A stretch of DNA of 64,000 nucleotides from Charina bottae (GCA_023362775.1 JALMGJ010000029.1:7227268-7291267), one strand, 5' to 3'. Numbered from the stretch's first letter, positions 11,831-22,815 are shown. Program-made: numbers and translations. Notes: generated by a model from the letters alone, not told the origin.

Positions 11831-13035
11831 TCAGGGAGGAGAAATAACAACTTAGTTGTCTACAAGAACTGATGGAATACCCACAGAAATATGACAAGCA
11901 ACAGAAGGAAAATCAGTAAAGGTCCTAACTAAACTGTGCCAGCAAATCTGGAGAACGACACAGTGGCCAAAAGATTGGAAGAGGTCAATCTATATTCCAA
12001 TACCAAAAGAGGAGACTTAATAGAGCGTGCAACCTATCATACAGTATCCTTAATTTCACATGCTAGCAAAACAATGCTTAGGATCATCCAATGCATATTA
12101 CAATCCTACATGGAAAAAGAGATTCTAGATGTTCAAGCTGGCTTTAGAAAAGGCCAAGGAACATGAGACATCATTTCTGATGCACGCTGGATAATTGAGA
12201 AAGCCAAAGAATACCAAGAAGAAGTCAATATGTGTTTCATTGATTATACATACTATGCTGATGACACCACCCTGCCAGCCAAAAATATAAAGGATCTGCA
12301 AGGTCTACTAATAAAAGTCAAGGAGCACAGTGAAAAAATGGGACTAAAATTAAATATAAAAAAGACCAAACTAATGATAACAGGTACAACAGCCAATCTT
12401 AAATATGATAATGAAGATATCAAAGTGGTGGATAGCTTCTGCCTTTTAGGATCAACAGTAAAGGAACAAGCAATCACAAAATACACCACAGACTAGCACT
12501 TGGTAGAGCAGCCATGAAGGCCTTGGAAAAGATATTCAAATGCCCTGAGGTGTCCATACCTACAAAGATCAGAATCGTGCAAGCCATGGTATTCCCTGTG
12601 ACACTCTATGGAAGTGAAAGTTGGACTTTGAAGAAGCAAGATAGGAGGAGTATCAATGCCCTTGAATGTTGGTGTTGGAGAAGACTCCTGAGAATACCGA
12701 GGACAGTCAAGAAAACAAAGAAATGGGTCATTGAACAAATCAACCCAGAGTTCTCACTCGAGGCACAAATAACCAGGCTCAAATTATCCTACTTCGGACA
12801 CATGATGTGAAGACCCAGCTCTCTGGAGAAGGCTCTCATGCTGGGAAAGGTAGAAGGAAGGAGAAGAAGAGGATGACCTGCAGCAAGGTGGATGGACTCA
12901 GTTGCAGTGGCGATGGGGGCACCATTGGAAGACCTGAAAGACCAGGTTAGGGATAGATCATCATGGAGAAAATCTATCTATGTGGTTGCTAGGAGTCGAA
13001 AACGACTTGATGGCACACAGTCAATTAACCTATTA
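11830..13035 (+). mobile_element. Decayed RTE-type LINE with internal deletion
   Basis: Broken plus-strand frames match the layout of the BovB reverse transcriptase at 25.6-28.6 kb: VSLISHASKTMLRIIQ, then DVQAGFRKGQGT, then CFIDY, then YYADDTTL, then LYGSESWTLKKQ, then CWCWRRLLRIPRT and SYFGHMM. The fingers motif CFIDY is joined almost directly to YADD, where BovB has about 98 residues between them, so roughly 0.3 kb of the palm is deleted. The 3' end, GGTTGCTAGGAGTCG ... GATGGCACACAGTCAATT, differs from BovB and is shared with the relic at 47195-47575. It cannot be active. Confidence 0.8.
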
Positions 13036-13374
13036 ACTGCTTGGAGCAATAGATTCAAGAGGTTCAGAACTTTTCTTGCCTAAGACTTTGCATCTCTCTA
13101 CATAACATGACTCCTATCTTTTAGACTGAAATTTTTAGCCTTTCATCAGTTCCTTCCTCTTGTAGTTCAGCTCTTTTTTTCTTCTGACTCTGACCTGTGC
13201 AATACTTACTTAACTCTCTTCATAGTGAGGATAGCACACTAGCTGTAGATAGAGTTAAGTAACTTAGAATTTTCTATCACAATGTTATTTACTAAACAAA
13301 CCACCAGCGTCAAGAATACTTTCTTTAAAAAGTTATACTCTCCACTCATTCATTCCATGGTATAAAGCTATCTA

Positions 13375-13711
13375 AAGGTAAAGGTAAAGGTTCCCCCTGC
13401 ACATTTGTGCAGTCGTGTCTGACTCTAGGGGCCGGTGCTCATCTCCGTTTCTTAGCCGAAGAGCCAGTGTTGTCCAAAGACACTTCCATGGTCATGTGGC
13501 CGCATGACACCCGCGGAACGCTGTTACCATGCCACCGAAGTGGTACCTATTCATCTACTTGCATTGGCATGCTTTCAAATTGCTAGGTTGGCAAGAGCTG
13601 GGGCGAGTGCGGGAGCTCACTCCGTCACGCGGGGCTAGGGATTCGAACCTCCGAACTTACGATCTTCCGATCGACAAGCCTGGCGTCTTACCCGCTGAGC
13701 CACCACGCCCC
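13375..13711 (-). mobile_element. tRNA-derived SINE with BovB-like tail
   Basis: Read on the minus strand, the head is GGGGCGTGGTGGCTCAGC with GGTTCGAATCCCTAGC (A and B boxes of a pol III promoter). The body contains CATGCAAATGCAAGTAG, and the tail is GAGTCAGACACGACTGCAC ending in ACCTTTACC repeats. A 14-bp target repeat, tataaagctatcta, lies at 13361-13374 and 13712-13725. The tail resembles the BovB 3' end, consistent with mobilisation by BovB as described for squamate Sauria-type SINEs. Confidence 0.9.
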
Positions 13712-13725
13712 TATAAAGCTATCTA

Positions 13726-14465
13726 CTAACCAACAAAACCAACAAAGGCCAGCAGCAGAGAGAGTTTTATAGATTAGAAAGAAACAGAAAGATGTTTGTC
13801 TTTGTTCTAAGAGTACTTTTGTCAGTTCACAAAGCAGACACATTACAGATAGACTGAAAAAACTCAAGTGTTTCCTATCACCATGCTATCTCTTAAATAA
13901 AGCTTATCTTTACTTACTTCTATACAAACACACCATCCTCAAGAACACTTTCTTACCAAAGTTGTACACCTAATTTAGGGTTCTTTCTGCTCCATAAAGC
14001 TGCTAACCAACAGCATCTGCATATGCATCTGATTTATTGATTTGCCATGTATCACACGTGCCATTTCTGGAATGGTGAACTTGCGCACACTTTTTACTTC
14101 CTGCTTCTGTTTGTAGCAGGTTGGACAGTGTTTAACCAACATTGTGGATACTGCCAAGTAAATTTACTAATTTCATGTGAGAATTGATGGGACTATGAAA
14201 TGCGTTGGGAAAAATTCATTAAGTGTCCAATTAATACTCTTAGGAAAGATAGTGATGCTTACTATACCTGTTGGCGACTGAGTAAAAGAACAGAAGGGTT
14301 GCATAGTCCATCTCTATTCCAGCAAACCAAAGATATTTTTTCTTGTAGTTTGTCCCAATCAATTAATCAATCAGTCAGTCAATATTATTTAGTCTATGTC
14401 CAGTCAATTCCAAAAAAATAAAATAAAAAAAAATCCAACCACACAATTCACCATATTTTACAATA
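13726..14465. other. Interval without recognised gene
   Basis: The interval includes short AATC/AGTC-rich stretches near 14359-14385 and no convincing exon. Confidence 0.5.
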
Positions 14466-14469
14466 AAGG

Positions 14470-14613
14470 CAGGGGCATCTGTTGTGAGGTATGTGTAAAA
14501 AAAAAAGTTAAGATGGCCACAGTCACATGCTTGAAGCCCCACCCTTTTAAAATGCCTTGATCACATGATTATGGCCGCCATTTTGGCTTTTTTGACATCT
14601 CAGCAGATGCCCT
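14470..14613. mobile_element. GTCAAGATGG-family MITE, near complete
   Basis: The left end GGGGCATCTGTTGTG and right end AGCAGATGCCCTTG are inverted, and the inner arms AAGTTAAGATGGCCAC and GGCCGCCATTTTGGC also pair. The whole 144-bp unit can fold as one hairpin. Confidence 0.7.
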
Positions 14614-15265
14614 TGAATACAAACAGAATGTGTTTAAATACCAGAAAATCCAAGCAAAGAGAAAAAGAATGAAAAACCTGTTCTCACTAATAACACACAC
14701 TAATATCTATTATTCAAACATTACAATGTCGTTTATCCCTTTTTTACTCATTGCTGGTTGCTTAACTCATATTTACTTCAATTATTTAATTAACCGATTA
14801 TCCCTAAGATCGATGTTTGTTTTCGGATGCTCAAAGATTTATTGTTTCTTTCCATGGAGGCTTCAGTAGCAACAGTGCTAATAGCGGTATCTAGCTCTAG
14901 CTTTTATTCATTTGTGATCGCAACATTTATCTTTGGAGTTAATGAAAATGGAAAAGGCAGGACATGGTGAGCCCTGCACAGCTTTCACGGCCCCTTCGCT
15001 AAATGCAGTTCCCTAACCATGTTTCCCACGACTTGCTTATATGATGTCTATACCCTCCAGTTCTAGTGCAAAAAGACACACTTGCTGCAACTCCCTGCAA
15101 CTTATCCTCTTCAGCATCCCCAGTAAATGGTTCCAGTGCTGTGTTTGGCTAAGGGAGTCAGAGGTTACCACCCCTGTTGTAAGCTATTGTGGCAGAGAAG
15201 TCGTTCTCTATCATTGGCAAATTCTGCAAAGAGCCTTTCCCCATCATCTGCGATACAAGTGTCAC
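14614..15265. other. Interval without recognised gene
   Basis: I see no supportable feature here beyond short chance ORFs. Confidence 0.45.
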
Positions 15266-15272
15266 ACAGGGG

Positions 15273-15614
15273 TAAAGGTAAGGGTAAAGGTTCCCCCCGC
15301 ACATTTGTGCAGTCGTGTCCGACTCTAGGGGCCGGTGCTCATCTCCGTTTGTTAGCCGAAGAGCCAGCGCTGTCCGAAGACGCTTCCGCGGTCATGTGTC
15401 CGGCATGACGCGCGCGGAACGCTGTTACCTTCCCACCAAAGTGGTACCTATTCATCTACTTGCATTTGCATGCTTTCGAATTGCTAGGTTGGCAAGAGCT
15501 GGGGCTAGTGCGGGAGCTCACCCCGTCACACGGGGCTAGGGATTCGAACCTCCGAACTTGCGATCTTCCGATCGACAAGCCTGGCGTCTTACCCGCTGAG
15601 CCACCATGCCCCTT
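15273..15614 (-). mobile_element. tRNA-derived SINE with BovB-like tail
   Basis: This is a near full-length minus-strand copy of the same family as 13375-13711. It has TTACCCGCTGAGCCACCA (reverse head), GATTCGAACCTCCGAAC (reverse B box) and CAGTCGTGTCCGACTC (reverse tail). The flanks gtcacacagggg (15261-15272) and gtcagacagggg (15615-15626) form a 12-bp target repeat with one mismatch. Confidence 0.9.
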
Positions 15615-15629
15615 GTCAGACAGGGGACA

Positions 15630-16450
15630 CCACCCTATCTAGTACCAGCTGTTAATTAGTTGGACTGTTGCAGTAAACCTGGGAAATCTCCATCTCAGCC
15701 TTTTTTTTTTCCAATCTCGGGGTGTTCAACCCAGCCCAAGGTTTCTGGCAGTTGGATGCTTCCAGCCCACAAGTGGACACCAGCTTGACTGTGTGCAGTG
15801 TGGGAAGTACATGGCTCCACTGGCTGCCAAGCATAACTTGCTGTTTTTTTCCATGTCCTGGAGTTAGGTGAGGATGTAACCCTACAGCAAATGTCAAAAA
15901 TGAGTCTGCTTCATTTCAGCCCCACATCCTGCTGCTGAGCCAAGAGTCAAGCTGGAGGATGCTTTTGATCTCCCCTTGACAAATGCTGGAGGAACGCTAA
16001 ACGTAGGATAGTGGTTGAGTGGCAGCATGAATATATGGAAAGGACAGATTGAGAGGGATTGAAAACTCTAGATTGGCAGCAAAGCATAGGATTGCTATGC
16101 AGAGACCCAAGCAATTCATCAAGTTAAATGCAGGAATATTTATGACTGTTTTTCTTGTCTCTCCCTTCTTCAAAAGAATGTAATCAGAGCACCAGTGTCG
16201 GGGAAGAGGTTACTTTTACTGGAAAGCGAGCTAATGTAATAAATAAGTCTTGGATGCCTTGGATGTCCCAGTCGATGGCAGATAATCAATCAACCAATCA
16301 ATCAATGGCTGCTATTAGTTCCGGGAGGATAGGCAATAGACAAATTCAGTGCAGATTTACCAATCCCCAGCATCTGTTTTAAAGCAGGGTGGGGTCTAGG
16401 AAACCTGAACACAGATTGTCAACATCACATAAATTTTGGGCCCAATCCTT
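15630..16450. other. Interval without recognised gene
   Basis: It contains an AATC-rich stretch near 16285-16305. I see no exon or RNA gene. Confidence 0.45.
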
Positions 16451-16457
16451 GGAAAGT

Positions 16458-16912
16458 TCATAGAATCATAGAATCATAGAATCATAGAATCATAGAATCA
16501 TAGAGTCATAGAGTCATAGAGTCATAGAGTCATAGAGTCATAGAGTCATAGAGTCATAGAGTTGGAAGGGACCTTGGAGGTCTTCTAGTCAAACCTCCTG
16601 CCCAAGGCAGGAGTCCTCATACCATCTCGGACAAATGGTTGTCCAATCTTTTCTTGAAAACCTCCAGTGATGGAGCACCCACAACTCCGGGAGGCCAGCT
16701 GTTCCACTGCTTAATAGTTCTCACTGCCAGGAAATTCCTCCTCATTTCCAGGCTGGATCTCCCTCTGACGAGCTTCCACCCATTGCTTCTTGTCCTACGC
16801 TCAGGTGCTATGGAGAATGAATTGACACCCTCTTCCCTGTGGCAGCCCTGCAAGTATTGGAACACTGCTACCATGTCTCCCCTCCGTCTTCTTTTAGTTT
16901 AGCTAAACATAC
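16458..16912 (-). mobile_element. CR1 LINE 3' end with octamer tail
   Basis: The minus strand encodes the end of a CR1 reverse-transcriptase ORF, including NGWKLVRGR, IKQWNSWPPGVV and LEVFKKRLDNHL. The 3' untranslated part contains the reverse of GTTGGAAGGGACCTTGGAG. It ends in 13 tandem octamers at 16458-16561, five TCATAGAA followed by eight TCATAGAG on the plus strand. This octamer tail is the CR1 hallmark. The copy is 5' truncated. Confidence 0.9.
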
Positions 16913-17039
16913 CTAGTTCCTTTAGCTATTCTTCATTTCATTTAAAGGAATTCTTAAGAATGACTTAAGAAGAGTTTTCAAGAAGTATAATCAGTAATTT
17001 GATGATACTCAGTGGTACATCACTACCCCAAGCCAGATC

Positions 17040-17577
17040 AGAGATGGTATATCACAGCGCTGTCTTGGGACCTTGAGGATGTGGGACCTGGATGGGTAAA
17101 ACAAGATCAGAACAAATCCACATAAGATGGAGCTACAACTTGTCAGTGATTGATCTGGCTTGATTACAGTTCAAACTCTGTGGCCAGGGTGGTACTCGTC
17201 CTAAAGGAACAGGTCCAGAAATTGGAGGTCTTCCTAGACTCCACAGCAGGGTGGTCTTCACCCAGCTTCAGCTGTTATGACAATTGTGGACCTCCTTGGA
17301 CCAGGATGTCCTGGCAAAAGTGACTGATGACCTTGTCACCTCATGGATAGACTACTGTAACTCACTGTACATGGGGCTGCCTTTGAAAACAATTCAAGCT
17401 TCAACTGGTCCAGAATGTGGTGGTCTGTGCACTAACTGGAGCTGCCAAATTAAGACATGTTACACTTAGGCTACAGACACTGCATCAGTTACTGGTTTAC
17501 TTCCAGATGTAATTCAAAGTGCTGGTGATGACCTTCAAACCACCACATGGTTTGGCACCTGGTATTTATAGAACTGT
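17040..17577 (+). mobile_element. Decayed L2-type LINE fragment
   Basis: Broken plus-strand frames give DLVTSWIDYCNSLYMGLPL followed by sequence readable as LRQLHQLLVYFQM and VMTFKPPHGLAPG. These correspond to the L2 C-terminal blocks DYCN-LY-GLP and LHWLP. The fragment ends abruptly where the SINE at 17579 begins. Confidence 0.75.
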
Positions 17578-17578
17578 A

Positions 17579-17825
17579 GGGGGTGCGATGGCTCAGCGGG
17601 TAAGACGCCAGGCTTGTCAATCGGAGGATCGCAAGTCCGGAGTTTCGAATCCCTAGCCTTGTGTGACTGAGTGAGCTCCCACACTCGCCCCAGCTCTTGC
17701 CAACCTAGCAATTGGAAAGCATGCAAATGCAATTAGATAAATAGGTACCACTTCGGTGGGATGGTAACAGCGTTCTGCACGTGTCATGCTGGCCACATGA
17801 CCGCGGAAGTGTCTTCGGACAACAT
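17579..17825 (+). mobile_element. 3'-truncated tRNA SINE in a chimeric junction
   Basis: The head GGGGGTGCGATGGCTCAGC and the GGTACCACTTCGGTGGG body match the SINE family. The copy stops at GTGTCTTCGGACAAC, about 80 bp before the expected BovB-like tail. At 17826 it is fused to sequence found in the hAT at 39129-40461. The junction is therefore a rearrangement and not a simple insertion end. Confidence 0.8.
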
Positions 17826-18069
17826 GCGCGTGCGCGCAGCCTCCCTGCCTAGACTGAGGGCATTTTCGGGGTCCCCGGAGCCTGCCCTTTCGAAGGCGGG
17901 GTTTGCAGGCGGGAGCCAATCGTGTGGGGTGGGGGCGGGGTTTGCAGGCGGGAGCCAATTGCGTGGACTGGGGGGCGGGGTTTGGAGGCTGGTATGGTGG
18001 CATAAGACCCTGTCCCGTTTTGCCATCCCCAAAGTCCCGTTTTCGTCTGAAGGAAATATGGTCAGCCTA
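17826..18069. mobile_element. Chimeric hAT fragment
   Basis: The first 65 bp (CGCAGCCTCCCTGCCTAGAC to CTGCCCTTTCGAAG) match the start of the palindromic unit at about 40118-40183. Next come GCAGGCGGGAGCCAAT modules. The segment closes with CCATCCCCAAAGTCCCGTTT and ATATGGTCAGCCTA, the right terminus of the 998-2565 family. Two element families are thus joined in one fragment. Confidence 0.75.
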
Positions 18070-18660
18070 AGTTGACATGATTCAAGCCACAGAATGACCC
18101 CTACCTGCTTTTGTAAAATGAAATAAATTGAAAACATTTAAACGGGAGGTTAGTGTTAACCAGAAAGGCCAACCTTGCCAGGTGCCCAATTGCTCAACCT
18201 TTTAACCCCCATTCTGCAATGACAAAGCAAAAAATAAATAAATAAAGCAACACACTGCATCTCCGGGTGGTTGGGCAGAAAAACAGGTTTGGATGATTGA
18301 AGCAGTCACAAAGTCATCTGGAATTGCTTCTATTATCGGCGCGTTCCAACCTAAACACTCCATGGCTTTGATACTCCTATGCTATTCACAATGGAATTAA
18401 CCAGGCAAATCTGGAAGAGAACGTAATAATAATTTGATTGGATGATCAGAGAGAAGTGTGCGGCATCTAACATTTAAGGCACAGCATGCCCAGCTGGGCT
18501 TTGAAACCAAAATACAAAGGAAAATATTGTTGGCTTCCAGTTTTCTATTATGCAAAAATTTGCCAGAAATCTGGAGGGAAGGGCAACAGCGGGTGGAAAC
18601 TTATTTTTTTTTAATCTTAGAGGCAGCACATCTGAAGGCAGGCCACTGGTAACCATCGTA
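18070..18660. other. Interval without recognised gene
   Basis: The part around 18290-18440 is CpG-containing and balanced in composition, unlike its surroundings, and might be a conserved non-coding element. That cannot be judged without an alignment. Confidence 0.35.
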
Positions 18661-18669
18661 AGCACTGAG

Positions 18670-18835
18670 CTACATGTTCTTTGGTGTGATTTCTTGCAAT
18701 AGTAGCTCAATAATCTCAATATTGTCATAGGCACAGCTCTCAGATACCAAATCCAGAAGCTGATCATTGACTTTGTATGTCTCTAGTTTGGTGAATTCTC
18801 TCTCCTAGCAATTTTCTATTTTTATTTCCAACTGA
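18670..18835 (-). pseudogene. Coding-like segment with in-frame stop; exon relic or chance
   Basis: After a good acceptor on the minus strand (ATCTTTGTGTTTCAG, ending at 18836) the frame reads LEIKIENC, a TAG stop, then EREFTKLETYKVNDQLLDLV, ESCAYDNIEIIELLLQ and EITPKNM before a TAG at 18670-18672. The composition, rich in charged and aliphatic residues, looks like real helical protein. If the acceptor is instead the weaker AG at 18805-18806, the frame is a 45-codon open terminal exon. I do not recognise the protein. It may belong with the candidate exons at 25.3 and 33.9 kb, which share strand and phase. Confidence 0.35.
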
Positions 18836-18839
18836 AACA

Positions 18840-19205
18840 CAAAGATCCCTGAGCATCGTTAGCTTCCATCAGTTGGCTTGCTTCTTCAAAATTTCCCAAA
18901 GCATGCCAATCTCTCTCTCTCTGGCATTTTGTAGTTTCTGTTTATTTCTTTGTTTCAGTCCATATTACCTAAGTTTGCTATTAGGAGTAATGAAGGGGGA
19001 GAAAGGGAGAGCAAGGTTACGATGATCTTCCCAGGATTTGGGAAGTAACATTTATCTGAGAGTCTGTATCTGCTCAGCTAGCAGATGTAAGAGTTGGCAT
19101 TTCCATCTAATTATAGAAAATGTTCCTCTTTGGTGCAAAAGGGTAATTAGAAAATTGATACCTGGAGCTTCACATTTGCCCTGTTCTTTGAAGCAGAACT
19201 GATGG
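18840..19205. other. Interval without recognised gene
   Basis: I see no supportable feature in this interval. Confidence 0.4.
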
Positions 19206-19213
19206 GGAAATGG

Positions 19214-19269
19214 AAGTTCAGAGAGAGAGAGAGAAGTTGAGAGAGAGAGAGAGAAGTTGAGAGAGAGAA

Positions 19270-19321
<52 letters not shown>
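19214..19321. repeat. (GA)n microsatellite with AGTTGA interruptions
   Basis: GA dinucleotides are interrupted at intervals by AAGTTGA. The interruptions make the left part a higher-order repeat before the pure run from about 19271. Confidence 0.95.
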
Positions 19322-19323
<2 letters not shown>

Positions 19324-19324
19324 T

Positions 19325-20900
19325 TTTCAGGGAATCATCTTAGTTAGGGTCCTTTGCAAAAAATAGAGGACATTTCAGTTTGGGGCTTGCATAGATTGTT
19401 AACCTCCTGACTGCTCTTTATTTTTATAAAGGAACTCTTGGCTAGATTATCAATATCAGCTGTATCATAAATAGGATTCTTTTGTTTGATAGCTTATTTA
19501 GATCAGGAGTACCTAAAAACGACTACCTATTCCTTTAGAAGGAGTGCAGTTCTATTTGCAACAGGCAGATTGCAAATTGAATCTCTCCAGTTCCCATACT
19601 TGGAACTATCCCCTCAGCCTCCATCTTGTCAGGATTCATCCTCAATTTATTGGCCCTCGTTCACCTCTTCACGGCATCCAGATCCCAGGTCAGAACCTTG
19701 CCTCTTGAAATTGCCTCTTTAAAGTGAAGCCTGTACTTTAATCTTTTCCTTCTCTGACTTAGATCAGGGCTTTAAATAAACAAGCAGTTTGATATCATAT
19801 CTGAGGAACACTTTATACTGGCAGCCTGCAAAAGGAAATTCTCCCGGTTGTTCACTTTATTCTGTGAGAGGAAATAGTGTTGAAAGTACAGATAGATCCA
19901 TGGCATTTAGAAGGTTGTGCCCCAGGACCGAAAGGGCCCAGGAAGGACACCTCCCCAGGTTTATTTGAATCATGGCTTAATACTTTAACTTCTGGGAGGA
20001 ACTGACTTCTAAAGTCTATTTCCAGTAATGACCTTGCTTCTGCTGAGAAATTAGATGAATAAGCAGCATAAGTGGAAATGACAATAAGCCGTTCCTTTCA
20101 TTACTTCTCATCGTTTCAGGAGGCAATTTCTCAGCTATGCCCAGCGCCCTTAGCAATGCATTCTTTTTATGTCCAAAGACATCATGAAACTTTTCAGAGG
20201 GTGCAGCACTTTGGATCCAGGCTCATCCTACAGTTCGGTAGTTCAGTCTGTACAGTAGGTGTTAAATCCCGCACTGTGTCATAGGAGACTTCTAGACATC
20301 ATCCCTTCTTCCTCCCAACCCTTCTGATTCCAGCTTGAAAGGTACCCACCGTTGATTTGAGGTGTTCTGACTGTTTTCAGATCTATTTGGATATTAGAAT
20401 GTCATAAACCTCTTTATATTTTAGTGAGCCAAGGAGTTCGTGGAGAAGCACTAGCAAATGTGGCCAATACCTGAGCCCAGACAACAGGCAATCAATCAGT
20501 ATTTGGTTACCAGCTAGTCCAAGGACCTTTCCCACTACTTAGTTATAGCGCTACCAACTTATCCTTGATTTGACTTCTACCATCATGAAACTTGCCATCT
20601 CCATGGCCCATAGTTCTTCTGTCTCTATTACCTCTGGCCCCAATCCCCGCCAATCACCCAACTTCCCTCCAAGACAATGAAGCCTACCAGATGGTAGTGT
20701 TAGGTGGATGGTGTCAGGGCAAAGGGGAAAAGAAAGTTGGACAGTGACCAGCTGCAACACCGGTGAACCTAAGAATGGCTTAAGGTTCTTTCACTCATAG
20801 GCCGAACATGAGACGAAAGCAGTATCACGATGATGCAGCAGAACCAAGATTTTACCAGGGCATATTTGTGGGAGAAGGTCCTTAGTCTAGTTTCCCATGT
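19325..20900. other. Interval without recognised gene
   Basis: A stretch near 19625-19665 (TTGTCAGGATTCATCCTC and then TTTATTGGCCCTCGTTCA) resembles a dispersed reptile repeat that I cannot name. No exon is evident. Confidence 0.4.
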
Positions 20901-20904
20901 CAAT

Positions 20905-21066
20905 TTTTTGGGTATCCATGGGTATGTGTGCGTATGTCAAAATCTGCAAAATGTCTGGGGCAGTGTTGTGATCAAAGCCTTTTTGATTCAGGGGTGGGGC
21001 TTCAGTTGTGACAGTGAACCTGCCTTCTTGCAGATTTTGACACCACCACCTCCCGCAGATACGGCT
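20905..21066. mobile_element. Diverged GTCAAGATGG-type MITE
   Basis: GGGTATCCATGGGTATG at the left and CCTCCCGCAGATACGGC at the right are roughly inverted. The inner marker GTGATCAAAGCC, which follows GTCAAGATGG in other copies, is present. The copy is old and its ends are uncertain. Confidence 0.5.
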
Positions 21067-21116
21067 GATCCATGCTGACACACTTATCCCACTTTTCTCA
21101 ATAATAACAAAATAAT

Positions 21117-21775
21117 GTTGCTAACTAGTTCTCCGTTCCCCCACCAGCAAGCCTCTCCCTTCCAAATTTTGCAGTTTTGCATTTGAGTCCCTCGATTCAA
21201 TTAAGCCAACATGATCCCAGGATGGGAAGACAGGAATTGGGAGGTGGGACTTCCAGTAGAAGCGAAAGAGAGTGCTCCATTGCTGATGCAGAGGAGGCAA
21301 GAGACACCTTGAAATGGGTTTGCCCCATCCGTGGAAACTGTTCATCGGAATTTATTGGAACCTGCAGTACACTACAGGCCTGCGTCGATGAGAGCATATT
21401 CAGTGTATAGTCGAAGGATTTCATGGCCGGAATCCGATGGTTGTTGTGGGTCTTCCGGGACAACACCAACACAGTTTCAATAAAAAAGAAGAAAGCTTAA
21501 AGATCAGCAAAACCTGGCTGACAGTCCTGAAAAACACAGCTTGCAAAAGGTCAATGAACTCTACTCAACCACAGAAATATGCAAACAACTCACACAATAG
21601 ATGTGCTAATCCCACACACGACAGCACCACACCCCCTAATCACCACAATAAACCCTCTCCTAATCTCTTGTAAATGACCCACAGAAGACACACACCCTCT
21701 CAGCAGCTATAAACATCAGCAGGAAGACACACCCTCCACTTGGGCACAGAGAGAATCTTCTAGCTGTGCTCCTGT
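21117..21775 (+). other. Coordinate placeholder; see the hammerhead entry that follows
   Basis: This line duplicates the next entry with an unreliable end coordinate and should be ignored in favour of 21775-21817. Confidence 0.01.
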
Positions 21776-21867
21776 CCTCTGAAGATGCCAGCCACAGCAA
21801 CTGGCAAAACGTTAGGAACCAAAACTGCCAGAACACGGCCACACAGGCCGGAAAACCCACAACCATT
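21403..21867. mobile_element. Penelope-like insertion (pseudo-LTR) with hammerhead-like core
   Basis: A 12-bp direct repeat, agagcatattca, at 21391-21402 and 21868-21879 bounds the 465-bp insertion. The ends are partly inverted: GGTTGTTGTGGGTCTTCCGG on the left against CCGGAAAACCCACAACC on the right. This inverted pseudo-LTR layout, with phrases such as TATAGTCGAAGGATTTCATG, is typical of vertebrate Penelope-like elements. No reverse transcriptase is retained. A hammerhead-like core is annotated separately. Confidence 0.7.
21775..21817 (+). ncRNA. Degenerate hammerhead-ribozyme-like core
   Basis: CTGAAGA (21779-21785) is followed by a stem formed by GCCAG (21787-21791) and CTGGC (21101 of this kb block, i.e. 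21801-21805), then AAAAC, then GTT at 21811-21813. The canonical core is CUGANGA, stem II, GAAAC, NUH. The first G of GAAA is replaced by A, which should impair cleavage. Flanking TCCT (21775-21778) and AGGA (21814-21817) can pair as stem I. Hammerhead motifs are known from the pseudo-LTRs of Penelope-like elements. Confidence 0.5.
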
Positions 21868-21879
21868 AGAGCATATTCA

Positions 21880-22800
21880 CTTCATCTGTATTTGTATATG
21901 CTACCAATATATATGTATATATACCACGGATAGCTCAGCCTATGGGGCAGTGAGTATTTGACTGGACTCTGAACCTAGCAGAGCAGGACTTACTCCAGAC
22001 TTGAGTGATATGGACAGTCATTGGTGGGCCCTCAAAAGATTTCCTAGCATTTGTAGTGGTAGAACGTTGCTTCCCTAAAAGCTACCATTTTGGTTTTCCT
22101 TGGTCCCCAAGATGAAGCATATTACTAAATTAAGAGAGGAAGTAGATGTAGACAGTTGAGGCTACTACAAATACGGAGTGGAAAAATTTATAAGGAGCAG
22201 CACGGGCACCTGAAGCACACCTCAGAAGAATAATTTGACAAAGTAATATAACAATTCAACACACAGAGAAAATGTTCAATCGACCCCTGCATTTTCTACT
22301 TGTAGGGAAGATGTGTTTGTTTCTTTTTTAAGCAGGGAAGGTTTCATGCAATATGTCTATGTTGTCTGTGGATTTTTATGCATTGCCAGAAATATGATCC
22401 ATAGTTTCAGTTTAATATACTGCTGACCAACAGTTCTCTTGCTGCCCCGGAGAATCATTTGGAAGTTGAAATGAGGAATTTCTAGTAATGTAATTCTAGT
22501 ACCACTAGGGACCATTTTGCTCAATGTATATTTCATTTGCTTGGTTCAGCATTTGGTCAATTAATTCTAGGTGGCAAAAGACTCCTGCCTCATGCTACAA
22601 TGGCAAGAGATAATGAATCTGGTGGAAACCAGATCTTAAATTCTACAGTGCAGAAAAGGAGTTTATAATACAGACATTGGCAACTATTCCTTCCCATTGG
22701 GGTCAATTCACATGAATGGAGGTGTGCTGAAAATGCTGGTGCATGGGTGCGTAGGGCAGGCAAAGGGCAGGGGGGAGGGAGTGACATCATATGTGTCATC
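21880..22800. other. Interval without recognised gene
   Basis: A weak tRNA-like segment (GGATAGCTCAGCCTATGGGG near 21928-21947) suggests an old SINE head. Nothing else is supportable. Confidence 0.4.
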
Positions 22801-22815
22801 ACAAGAGTAAGACAT

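Noticed and set aside
16458..16561. CRISPR-like short tandem repeats
   Set aside because: The octamers are contiguous without spacers and adjoin a CR1 3' end.
21117..21775. A feature line with an end before its start
   Set aside because: The coordinates are a slip; the correct hammerhead entry is 21775-21817.
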